A stretch of DNA of 24,717 nucleotides from JBDRDD01 sp043821115 (lineage in GTDB: Bacteria > CAYTYR01 > UBA6262 > DAOVJB01). Shown piece after piece: positions 8,184 through 14,573 of the stretch. The translations under genes were made by a program, and so were the position numbers. The stretch's first letter is position 1, and each line of letters opens with the position of its first letter. Location: positions 1 through 24,717 of the forward strand of contig JBDRDD010000003.1 of assembly GCA_043821115.1 (NCBI GenBank). Reading direction: 5' to 3'. Under the pieces are notes generated by a model, which had not been told where the DNA came from, ran no database searches, and saw only the letters and a list, made by a program, of their open reading frames with translations.

Positions 8184-8705
8184 GTGATATTACTAAAGCT
8201 TTTTCTTGTTTTTTCAAGGATAGGGCTGTTTGCCATAGGGGGTGCCTATTCCTTTCTGCCTTTGCTGGAGAGGGATATAGTGGAAAAGTATCACTGGTTA
8301 ACCCGGGAAGAATTTCTGGAAGTACTAGGGGTTGTCAGGGTATTCCCTGGTGCGATTTCTGTCAAATATGCCACCTATACGGGATACAAGATAGCCGGTA
8401 TTCCGGGGGCCATAGTGGCAAATCTCGGCAATATTTTACCTCCGGCTATTTTGATTATACTTGCCCTGAAATTGTACGCAAAATATAAGGATATACCCAG
8501 CGTTAGAGGGGCATTTCAGATGATACAGCTTGCTATATTTACTATGATAATCGCGGTGGCATTTCAGGTTGTGAATATTAATCAACTGATACAGTTACGG
8601 AATCTTTTGATAGTTATTCTTTGTTTTATTCTTTTTAGTTATGTGAAAGTTCATCCCGCACTGCTTATTGTTGGCGTGGGGATTTTAGGGGCTTTTTTGA
8701 GGTAG
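8184..8705 (+). CDS. Short-chain (single-domain) chromate transporter family protein
   Basis: A membrane protein of about 173 residues with the CHR-domain opening FSRIGLFAIGGAYSFLPLLE, then WLTREEFLEVLGV and the G-x-x-x-x-N-x-G-x-x-x-P segment ANLGNILPP. Short CHR proteins normally work as pairs encoded by adjacent genes; no second copy is visible here. The start is ambiguous: GTG 8184 (chosen) or TTG 8181, both with poor ribosome sites. A 14-codon reading frame (8143-8187) overlaps GTG 8184 and could supply ribosomes by coupling. The location inside a molybdenum cofactor operon makes an oxyanion such as molybdate or tungstate a plausible substrate, but this is inference. Confidence 0.82.
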   Translation: MILLKLFLVFSRIGLFAIGGAYSFLPLLERDIVEKYHWLTREEFLEVLGVVRVFPGAISVKYATYTGYKIAGIPGAIVANLGNILPPAILIILALKLYAKYKDIPSVRGAFQMIQLAIFTMIIAVAFQVVNINQLIQLRNLLIVILCFILFSYVKVHPALLIVGVGILGAFLR

Positions 8706-8736
8706 TTTGTATAAAAAACAGCAAAGGAGGTTTTAG

Positions 8737-9126
8737 ATGAAGAAAATATTGATTGTCGATGATGATGTGGATATAATGAAGTCAATGAAGATTGTTCTGG
8801 AAAGCAAAGGCTACAAAGTCATTTCTGCTTCTAGCGGGGAAGAAGGACTCAAGAAAATAAAGCAGAAAACCCCGGATCTCATTATCCTTGATGTTATGAT
8901 GGAGACAGGAGATAAGGGGTTCGATGTAGCAAGAGAAATTAGGAAGGAAGAGGAGTATAAAAACATCCCGATACTTATGCTGACAGCAATTAAAGAAAGA
9001 ACCGGCTGGGACTTCAAGAAAGAAGCCGGAGATGAGACATGGCTTCCCGTGGATGATTATTGTGATAAACCGCTCAAGCCGGATGAGTTGATTTCAAAGG
9101 TAGACATTCTTTTGAAGAAGAAATGA
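8737..9126 (+). CDS. Single-domain response regulator (receiver only)
   Basis: A 129-residue receiver domain with the acidic pocket near residues 8-10, phospho-acceptor Asp52 (IILDVMM), Thr83 and Lys111 (DKPL). There is no output domain, so it would act by protein contact or phosphotransfer and not by DNA binding. The stretch between Thr83 and Lys111 is about six residues longer than in CheY and contains an acidic, Trp-rich loop (GWDFKKEAGDETWLP), so the output face is atypical. A strong ribosome site (AAAGGAGG) precedes the start. The sensor kinase gene follows after 7 bases and is the obvious phosphodonor. Confidence 0.9.
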   Translation: MKKILIVDDDVDIMKSMKIVLESKGYKVISASSGEEGLKKIKQKTPDLIILDVMMETGDKGFDVAREIRKEEEYKNIPILMLTAIKERTGWDFKKEAGDETWLPVDDYCDKPLKPDELISKVDILLKKK

Positions 9127-9133
9127 TTCTGCT

Positions 9134-10504
9134 ATGAAAAAATTCAATTTTTATGATGAGCTTATTGAAAGAAGCTACTGGTTTGTAAGACTCAGGTGGA
9201 TAGCTACAGCTGGTATAATTTTGGCTGTTTTCTTTACAGCGAACATTCTGCGTATACATATATCGGTTTTTCCTCTATACAGTGTTGGGTTTCTCCTCGG
9301 TCTATACAATTTTTTCTTCTATATTTATTTAAGACGGATAGAGAAGAGAAAATTGAATTCCTCTTTCCCAAAAGAAAAGCAAAACGAAATTCCCAAAGGC
9401 TCAAATCTTTCTATAGTAATTGATAGAATAGCCAATACGCAAATCTCGTTGGATCTATTGAGCCTGGCGGCCTTAATTCATTTTTCGGGAGGCATAGAGA
9501 ATCCCTTCATATTCTATTTTATATTCCACATGATTATTGCCAGCGTCCTTCTCTCCCGAAGGATTTCTTTTTTACAGGCTACATTTGCCGTATCTTTGTT
9601 TTGCTCCATGGTAAGTCTGGAGTATCTCGGGATTATGAAGCATTATCATTTAAGAGGGTTTATTGATCAGAGCCTCTATAATAATCCTGTCTATGTTGCA
9701 GGGGTTTCTTTTGTTTTTATTTCCACCTTGTATATAGCGGTTTACATGGCAACATCTATTTCGAGTAAATTAAGAGAAAGGGAAAGAAATCTGAAAGAGG
9801 CAAATAAACTTCTGATGGAGCAGGACCGCATAAAAAGCGAATATGTCCTTAGGGTTACACATGACATTAAAGAGCATCTTGCGGCGATACAGAGCTGTAT
9901 TGAGCCGGTAACGGGCGGTATTACAGGGTCGTTAAATAATAAGCAGATGGATTTGCTCGATAGAGCTGAAAAAAGAACAGAGAAGCTTCTGTTTTTTGTA
10001 AAGGCTCTGTTGGAGATGACGCGCATAAAGTTAAAGGAAAGTATACAAATGGAATACTTTTCTATCAAGGATACCGTTAAAAGCACTTTGGCCCATATAG
10101 AAACAAAAGCCAGAAATAAGCGCCTCGCGATTAGTAGCCATTTTGATCCTGGTGTCGATAAGATACGGGGGTCAAGACCTTATATAGAGGAAACCATTTC
10201 CAATCTTTTGGCTAACGCTGTAAAATATACAGCTCATAATGGAAAAGTTGATATAAATATCAGTGATAAAGGCAACTCTGTTCTCATAAAAATTCAAGAT
10301 ACAGGTATAGGGATATCAGAGGATGAGCTGCCAAAAATATTCGAGGAATTCTACAGGGCATCTAATGCAAAAGGAGTAGAAAAAGATGGAACAGGGTTGG
10401 GGTTATCCATAGCCAAGCAGGTTGTAAAAAGGCATAATGGCAAAATATGGGTAGAATCAAAACTGGGTGAGGGGAGTACTTTTTACATAAGATTGCCGAA
10501 ATAA
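9134..10504 (+). CDS. Membrane sensor histidine kinase with RegB-like GGxxNPF motif
   Basis: A 456-residue kinase with about six N-terminal membrane helices (to residue ~210), a short coiled linker, then the dimerisation/phosphoacceptor region VTHDIKEHLAAI with His243. ATP-binding boxes follow: N (NLLANAVKYT), G1 (DTGIGI), F (FEEFYRA) and G2 (GTGLGLSIAK). Between membrane helices lies GGIENPF (119-125), matching the GGxxNPF heptad that RegB/PrrB kinases use to sense quinone. The redox-active cysteine of RegB, about 40 residues after its histidine, has no counterpart here. Next to a quinone-linked respiratory complex, a role in sensing quinone redox state is a reasonable inference. It is the last gene of the first block. 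Confidence 0.9.
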   Translation: MKKFNFYDELIERSYWFVRLRWIATAGIILAVFFTANILRIHISVFPLYSVGFLLGLYNFFFYIYLRRIEKRKLNSSFPKEKQNEIPKGSNLSIVIDRIANTQISLDLLSLAALIHFSGGIENPFIFYFIFHMIIASVLLSRRISFLQATFAVSLFCSMVSLEYLGIMKHYHLRGFIDQSLYNNPVYVAGVSFVFISTLYIAVYMATSISSKLRERERNLKEANKLLMEQDRIKSEYVLRVTHDIKEHLAAIQSCIEPVTGGITGSLNNKQMDLLDRAEKRTEKLLFFVKALLEMTRIKLKESIQMEYFSIKDTVKSTLAHIETKARNKRLAISSHFDPGVDKIRGSRPYIEETISNLLANAVKYTAHNGKVDINISDKGNSVLIKIQDTGIGISEDELPKIFEEFYRASNAKGVEKDGTGLGLSIAKQVVKRHNGKIWVESKLGEGSTFYIRLPK

Positions 10505-10585
10505 TTATATATTAAGCCGCAACAAACAAACCAGTATCCATTGTCCATCCTTAATAAGATAGAAATCCCACCAGAATTGCTTATC

Positions 10586-10614
10586 TTGACTTGACCTTAA
10601 ACTCCTGCTATAAT
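10586..10614 (+). promoter_or_regulatory. Sigma70-type promoter with extended -10, for the PEBP gene and followers
   Basis: TTGACT (10586-10591) and a perfect TATAAT (10609-10614) are separated by 17 bases, and TGC immediately precedes the -10 box, giving an extended -10. Transcription should begin near 10620, about 25 bases before the start codon. The preceding kinase gene ends at 10504 with no clear hairpin terminator, so read-through is also possible. Confidence 0.85.
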
Positions 10615-10639
10615 CTTTAATACGATACCATAGCAGGAG
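10602..10639. repeat. Perfect 10-bp inverted repeat spanning -10 box and ribosome site
   Basis: CTCCTGCTAT (10602-10611) is the exact reverse complement of ATAGCAGGAG (10630-10639), with an 18-base loop. The left arm overlaps the start of the -10 box and the right arm contains the Shine-Dalgarno sequence of the PEBP gene. It could be an operator. In transcripts reading through from upstream it could instead fold and mask the ribosome site. RNA from the local promoter would lack the left arm. Confidence 0.75.
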
Positions 10640-10646
10640 GTGTGTC

Positions 10647-11081
10647 ATGAAACTCACAAGCTCCGCGTTTTCCGATGGAGAAAGAATTCCCGCAAAGCAT
10701 ACATGCGATGGTGAGAATGTATCACCGTCTCTTTCTATCCTGGATGTTCCCGAGGGTACCGAGTCTTTAGCGTTGGTCATGGATGATCCGGATGCGACGA
10801 TAGGTACATTCGATCACTGGGTGGTATGGAACATACCTGCTGATGTTCAAAGAATATCTGAGGGAACAGAGCCCCCTGGTGTGCAGGGCATGACTGATTT
10901 TGGAAGAGTTGGTTACGGCGGGCCGTGTCCGCCTTCCTGTGTTCACGGGTACAGGTTCAAGCTTTATGCGCTGAGCAAGAAGCTTGACCTTAAGGAAGGT
11001 TCCAATAAAGAAGAGCTCGAAAGAGCAATGGAAGGAAATATTATAGAGGAAACTTTACTTGTAGGCAAATACGGGAGGTGA
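10647..11081 (+). CDS. YbhB/YbcL-type PEBP (Raf-kinase-inhibitor-like) protein
   Basis: A 144-residue protein of the phosphatidylethanolamine-binding protein superfamily, bacterial YbhB/YbcL branch. Landmarks are IPAKHTCDGENVSPSL, the MDDPDA loop, DHWVVWNIP and GYGGPCPPSCVHGYRF, which form the anion-binding pocket. There is no signal peptide, so it should be cytoplasmic. The function of bacterial members is poorly defined. It has a strong AGGAGG ribosome site and its own promoter, and it is the first gene of the second block. Length and motifs are normal. Confidence 0.92.
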   Translation: MKLTSSAFSDGERIPAKHTCDGENVSPSLSILDVPEGTESLALVMDDPDATIGTFDHWVVWNIPADVQRISEGTEPPGVQGMTDFGRVGYGGPCPPSCVHGYRFKLYALSKKLDLKEGSNKEELERAMEGNIIEETLLVGKYGR

Positions 11082-11085
11082 GGTT

Positions 11086-11340
11086 ATGAACAGGCTCAAT
11101 GTGAAAGCTCTTGCAATCGCGCTTGGCTCGGCCTGGGCGTTTATAATCTTCTGCGTAGGTATAACGTCCATACTGGGGTGGGGTAATGCTTTTGTTGAGA
11201 TGATGTCCTCTGTATATATAGGCTATAAACCGGGGATATTAGGCGCTTTTATAGGTATCCCGTGGGGATTTTTTGACGGCGCCGTGTGCGGGCTCATAAT
11301 CGCCTGGGTGTACAACAAAGTAGCCGGGAAGGGAAAATAA
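11086..11340 (+). CDS. Small two-to-three-helix membrane protein of the type often labelled 'bacteriophage holin'
   Basis: An 84-residue integral membrane protein with one helix near residues 10-30 and a second, Gly-rich pair at about 45-78 (YKPGILGAFIGIPWGFFDG). Databases commonly label this chromosomal family a holin, but there are no phage genes here and nothing shows lytic function. The opening MNRLNVKALAIALGSAWA and the central V-Y-x-G-Y-K-P are typical of the family. The ribosome site (GGAGGTGAGG) overlaps the stop of the PEBP gene, indicating co-translation. I cannot assign a role. Confidence 0.75.
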   Translation: MNRLNVKALAIALGSAWAFIIFCVGITSILGWGNAFVEMMSSVYIGYKPGILGAFIGIPWGFFDGAVCGLIIAWVYNKVAGKGK

Positions 11341-11343
11341 ATA

Positions 11344-12060
11344 TTGAAGGTTTCTGATATCGCAAAGATGATAGACCATTCACTGCTTCATCCTACAGTC
11401 AGTGATAAGGATATAAAAGAGGGATGCAGGCTTGCTTTGGAATATAATGTTGCCTCTGTGTGTGTTAAACCGTATGCGGTAAGTATTGCAAAGGAAATAC
11501 TTTACGGCTCTGATGTGGCTATCGGTACGGTGGTTGGTTTTCCTCACGGCAACAGCCGCATAGAAGTGAAGGCTCTTGAGGCGGAGATGGCTCTTGAGGA
11601 TGGTGCGGTTGAGCTTGACATGGTTGTGAATATCGGCAAGGTAATAAGCGGGGACTGGGACTATGTTAAAAAAGAAATAAACATGCTTTCATACGTGACC
11701 CACATGAAGGGCGGGATACTAAAGGTAATATTTGAGAACGATTTTCTCTCTAAGGATGAGCTTAAGATAAAACTGTGTAAAATATGTTCTGAGGCAAAGG
11801 CTGATTTTGTAAAGACATCCACGGGATACGGGTTTGTGAAGCAGGGTAACGGTTTTTATTCATACAAGGGAGCTGTCGCAGGGGATGTAGTACTTATGAG
11901 AAAAAACAGCGCTGGCGATATTAAGATAAAAGCGGCAGGCGGTGTACGTACACTTGATGAATTGCTTAAGTTCAAGGAACTTGGTGTTGATAGGGTTGGA
12001 GCAAGTGCCACGAAGGAAATACTTGAAGAAGCTAAACAATGTTTCGGGGATGGTGAATAA
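11344..12060 (+). CDS. deoC: Deoxyribose-phosphate aldolase
   Basis: A class I aldolase of 238 residues that cleaves 2-deoxyribose 5-phosphate to acetaldehyde and glyceraldehyde 3-phosphate. The Schiff-base lysine is Lys157 in FVKTSTGYG, the assisting lysine is Lys196 in KAAGGVRT, and Asp92 (ELDMVVNIG) completes the catalytic set. The opening IDHSLLHPTVSD is standard. The start is a TTG codon with GGGAAGGG upstream; no in-frame ATG gives a full protein. Its TAA touches the ATG of the next gene. No other deoxynucleoside catabolism genes are in the window. Confidence 0.93.
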   Translation: MKVSDIAKMIDHSLLHPTVSDKDIKEGCRLALEYNVASVCVKPYAVSIAKEILYGSDVAIGTVVGFPHGNSRIEVKALEAEMALEDGAVELDMVVNIGKVISGDWDYVKKEINMLSYVTHMKGGILKVIFENDFLSKDELKIKLCKICSEAKADFVKTSTGYGFVKQGNGFYSYKGAVAGDVVLMRKNSAGDIKIKAAGGVRTLDELLKFKELGVDRVGASATKEILEEAKQCFGDGE

Positions 12061-12483
12061 ATGCAGGTAAAAGAGGGAAGGGTTTTTATAGGAAGGCTTG
12101 ATCATGAAGGTGATCTTTTGGATAGTTTGACGTCGGTTTGCAAGGAAAATAACATAAAACTGGGAGTGTTTAGCGTCATAGGAGCAGTGCGAGGGGCGAA
12201 ACTGGGATTCTACGATCAGGAGCAGAAGAAGTACGAAGAAAGAATAAATATAAAAAAAAAGCTTGAAATTACTTCCTGTAATGGTAATATATCTTTAATA
12301 GATTCGGATATATTCGTCCATTCGCATATTACCCTTGTGGATCGTGAGGGTAACTGTTACGGCGGACACCTTATGCCCGGCTCGCGCATATTTGCGGCCG
12401 AGTATTATATAAAAGAGCTTACAGGCGCTGTTCTTGCAAGAAAGAACGATCCCGAAACGGGACTCAGTCTTTGGGAAAAATAA
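12061..12483 (+). CDS. PPC/DUF296 domain protein
   Basis: A 140-residue single-domain protein of the PPC (plants and prokaryotes conserved)/DUF296 family. Recognisable segments are the early LDHEGDLLDSL, FSVIGAVRGAKLGFYD, the IFVHSHITL strand and YGGHLMPG. The spaced histidines match the possible metal site of family members. Bacterial versions form trimers and are sometimes called DNA-binding because plant homologues carry AT-hooks, but no AT-hook is present here. It starts directly after the deoC stop, so the two are translationally linked. Its biochemical role is unknown. Confidence 0.85.
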   Translation: MQVKEGRVFIGRLDHEGDLLDSLTSVCKENNIKLGVFSVIGAVRGAKLGFYDQEQKKYEERINIKKKLEITSCNGNISLIDSDIFVHSHITLVDREGNCYGGHLMPGSRIFAAEYYIKELTGAVLARKNDPETGLSLWEK

Positions 12484-12507
12484 AACATACCAGGAAACGG
12501 GGGGACT

Positions 12508-13824
12508 ATGACAAACAAAACAAGGGTATTCATGATCGATGATTCCATGTTTGTTCTTAGCATGATAGAAGGGATGCTTGAGGGTACGGAATTTGCGGTA
12601 GTCGGAACCGCGACTACCGGGAAAAAGGGAATAACCCAGTGCAATGACCTCAAACCAGATATAGTGCTTCTTGATATCGTGCTTCCTGACAGGCTCGGAA
12701 GCGATATAATAACCGATCTCGTGAAGATGGATCCCAGGCCCTCTGTCATAATGGTAAGTTCTCTGGGCACACAGGGCAAGGTCGTTGAGTGTCTTAAGAA
12801 GGGCGCAAGCCATTTTATAACAAAGCCTTTTGAGCAGGCGGTGCTTCTTGAGACCCTCAGGGAATACAAGCAGCAAGGCAGGGTTCCGCTGGTCAAGCCG
12901 AGTCTTAACCTGTCCCTTGCGAGCATGAACCTGGGCATGAAATTCTTCGAGATACACGTCGGCATGAAATTCTTTGGTCAGCATTTGATGGAGAAGGGCC
13001 TGATAAACAAGGAACAGCTGCTGGATGCCATCGAACACCAGAGAAAGATAAACAAGACCATAGAGCAAATATGTGTTGAGAAAGGGCTTTTGAGCAAGCC
13101 GGAGATACAGAGGGTACACGAGATACAGAAAGCTGACCTCGACAAGGAATTCAACGAAATAGTTTTGCTTGAGGGATTCATGACAAAGACCGACCTTGAC
13201 AAGGTGATAGAGGAATACCAGAAGAACTGGACGTATTTAGGTGAAGCTCTTGTAAAGACCAGGGCGCTTAGCTACAACCAGCTTGCCGAGATGCTCAAGG
13301 AATACCGCGAGGACCAGGAGAAGGACGGCTGGGAGATAGGGACAAAGCTCGCAAGCGTAAAGAACAACCTTATCGTTAAGACATTTGTGAACTTCACGAT
13401 GAAGATATTCCACAAGATAATAAAAGAGCCGGTAAAATTAAAGGAATGCGCGGACGGTATAGAGCACTTCAAGGTTAGAAACTACACCATACAGCAGAAA
13501 CTCCGTGGTGACATGGTCCTTTACTTTGTCGTTAACATAGCCGATGACATAGCTCTTAGAATATGTAATGCGCTCTTCGGAAAAGAGATAACAGAAATAG
13601 GGGATATGGAAATAGATGCGCTCAAGGAATTCTTAAACGTCATAAGCGGCAACTGCTGCTCCAAGCTAAGCAACATAGGAATTAACATAGAGACAACGCC
13701 TCCCGAGTTCTACGACAACCGCAAGGAGGTGCAGTACACCCTGCCCCAGAAGATGCAGAACGCCATAGCGCTTGTCATATCCGGTATAGGCGACTTTGAT
13801 CTCCTCATAATGAGGGAGCACTAA
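12508..13824 (+). CDS. Response regulator-helical repeat-CheX-like phosphatase fusion
   Basis: A 438-residue three-part protein. Residues 1-120 form a receiver domain (Asp56 in LLDIVLPD, ITKPF late lysine). A 9-residue tandem duplication (GMKFFEIHV/GMKFFGQHL) follows at about 143-160. Residues ~153-275 contain four units resembling LGxxLVxxGLIxxxQLxxAL, as in the GspE/MshE N-terminal fold. The C-terminal ~150 residues resemble CheX: Asp370, Glu374, Asn377 and Pro399 fit the CheC/CheX phosphatase motif [D/S]-x3-E-x2-N-x21-P. The protein could therefore remove phosphate from its own or another receiver. There is no DNA-binding domain. A GGGG-rich ribosome site precedes the ATG. No flagellar or chemotaxis genes lie nearby. 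Confidence 0.82.
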   Translation: MTNKTRVFMIDDSMFVLSMIEGMLEGTEFAVVGTATTGKKGITQCNDLKPDIVLLDIVLPDRLGSDIITDLVKMDPRPSVIMVSSLGTQGKVVECLKKGASHFITKPFEQAVLLETLREYKQQGRVPLVKPSLNLSLASMNLGMKFFEIHVGMKFFGQHLMEKGLINKEQLLDAIEHQRKINKTIEQICVEKGLLSKPEIQRVHEIQKADLDKEFNEIVLLEGFMTKTDLDKVIEEYQKNWTYLGEALVKTRALSYNQLAEMLKEYREDQEKDGWEIGTKLASVKNNLIVKTFVNFTMKIFHKIIKEPVKLKECADGIEHFKVRNYTIQQKLRGDMVLYFVVNIADDIALRICNALFGKEITEIGDMEIDALKEFLNVISGNCCSKLSNIGINIETTPPEFYDNRKEVQYTLPQKMQNAIALVISGIGDFDLLIMREH

Positions 13825-13895
13825 GCGGAAGCCTCCTCGGTAAAGGCACCCTCAAAAAAGACGAAGATGAATAAGGCGCAAGAAGAGATCATTTG

Positions 13896-14498
13896 ATGAA
13901 GAAACTACTGCTTCTGTCACTTTTTATATTTATCACGGGATGTTCCCCCGGTCAGCAATCAAAACTTAAGACCGGGGATATTATATTCCAGAAGAGAATG
14001 ACCCCCGGGTCTGTCATGTTCGGCCAGGCGACTAAGAGCGAGTACTCCCACATGGGTATGATCTATATGCTGGAAGCTCAGCCGTTCGTGTTTGAAGTTG
14101 TTGAGCTTGTGACGCTTACACCGCTTGATGACTGGGTAAGAAAGGGCGAGGGAAAACTCTATACTGTCAAACGCTTAAAAAATGCCGAAGAGGTCTTTAA
14201 GGAAGATGTTCTAGAGAAACTGGAAGCCTTCGCGGATGTACTCATGGCCGGTTTCAGCGACCCGTATTTCGAGTGGACGGATGAAGGGTATTATCCTTCG
14301 GAGCTCGTTTGGAAAGTGTATGAGACTATAGCAGAGACAGAGCTCTGTCCCCTTAAGAAAATAAAGGACCTGGATTTTACTAACGAGGCGTTTGCCAGGA
14401 TGATGGAAGAGTACTACAAGGGTAAGATACCAATGGATGAAAACATGGTATTGCCCTCGGATATATTAAATTCAGAAAAACTAATGAGCGTGGAATAA
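13896..14498 (+). CDS. YiiX-like papain-fold (DUF830) lipoprotein lacking the catalytic cysteine
   Basis: A 200-residue lipoprotein with signal peptide and lipobox FIFITGC. I start it at ATG 13896 and not the adjacent TTG 13893. The rest matches Escherichia coli YiiX from memory along its length: TGDIIFQ near the N-terminus, SEYSHMGMIY with the catalytic-type His52, an FEWTDE loop, SELVWKVY, and a matching C-terminal region. YiiX-like proteins are permuted NlpC/P60-type hydrolases whose cysteine lies in YCSE[VL]VWK. Here the sequence reads YYPSELVWK, with proline (codon CCT, residue 134) in its place. The only other cysteines are the lipid-anchor one and one near residue 150. It is probably a non-catalytic binder or a decaying enzyme. 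Confidence 0.85.
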   Translation: MKKLLLLSLFIFITGCSPGQQSKLKTGDIIFQKRMTPGSVMFGQATKSEYSHMGMIYMLEAQPFVFEVVELVTLTPLDDWVRKGEGKLYTVKRLKNAEEVFKEDVLEKLEAFADVLMAGFSDPYFEWTDEGYYPSELVWKVYETIAETELCPLKKIKDLDFTNEAFARMMEEYYKGKIPMDENMVLPSDILNSEKLMSVE

Positions 14499-14517
14499 AA
14501 TTTCAGACAGACAAGAA

Positions 14518-14558
14518 AGAGCCGTAAAGATTTGGACGTCTTTACGGCTTTTCTTTTT
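14518..14558. terminator. Bidirectional intrinsic terminator between convergent genes
   Basis: GCCGTAAAGA (14521-14530) pairs perfectly with TCTTTACGGC (14539-14548) around an 8-base loop, followed by TTTTCTTTTT on the plus strand. On the minus strand the same stem is followed by a TCTTTCTT tract, so it should also end the converging gene at 14574. Confidence 0.93.
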
Positions 14559-14573
14559 CAGGGCTTGGTGTTT

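Noticed and set aside
8143..8187. 14-codon frame before the chromate-family gene as a leader peptide
   Set aside because: It lacks a ribosome site and has no run of regulatory codons or hairpin. I mention it only as possible help for translating the next gene.
11086..11340. Phage or lysis module suggested by the holin-type protein
   Set aside because: No endolysin, integrase, capsid or att-like repeats are nearby, and this family is common on chromosomes next to metabolic genes.
12295..13119. 274-codon open frame on the minus strand
   Set aside because: It lies antisense across the PPC and receiver-CheX genes, has no recognisable motif, and is explained by their codon usage.
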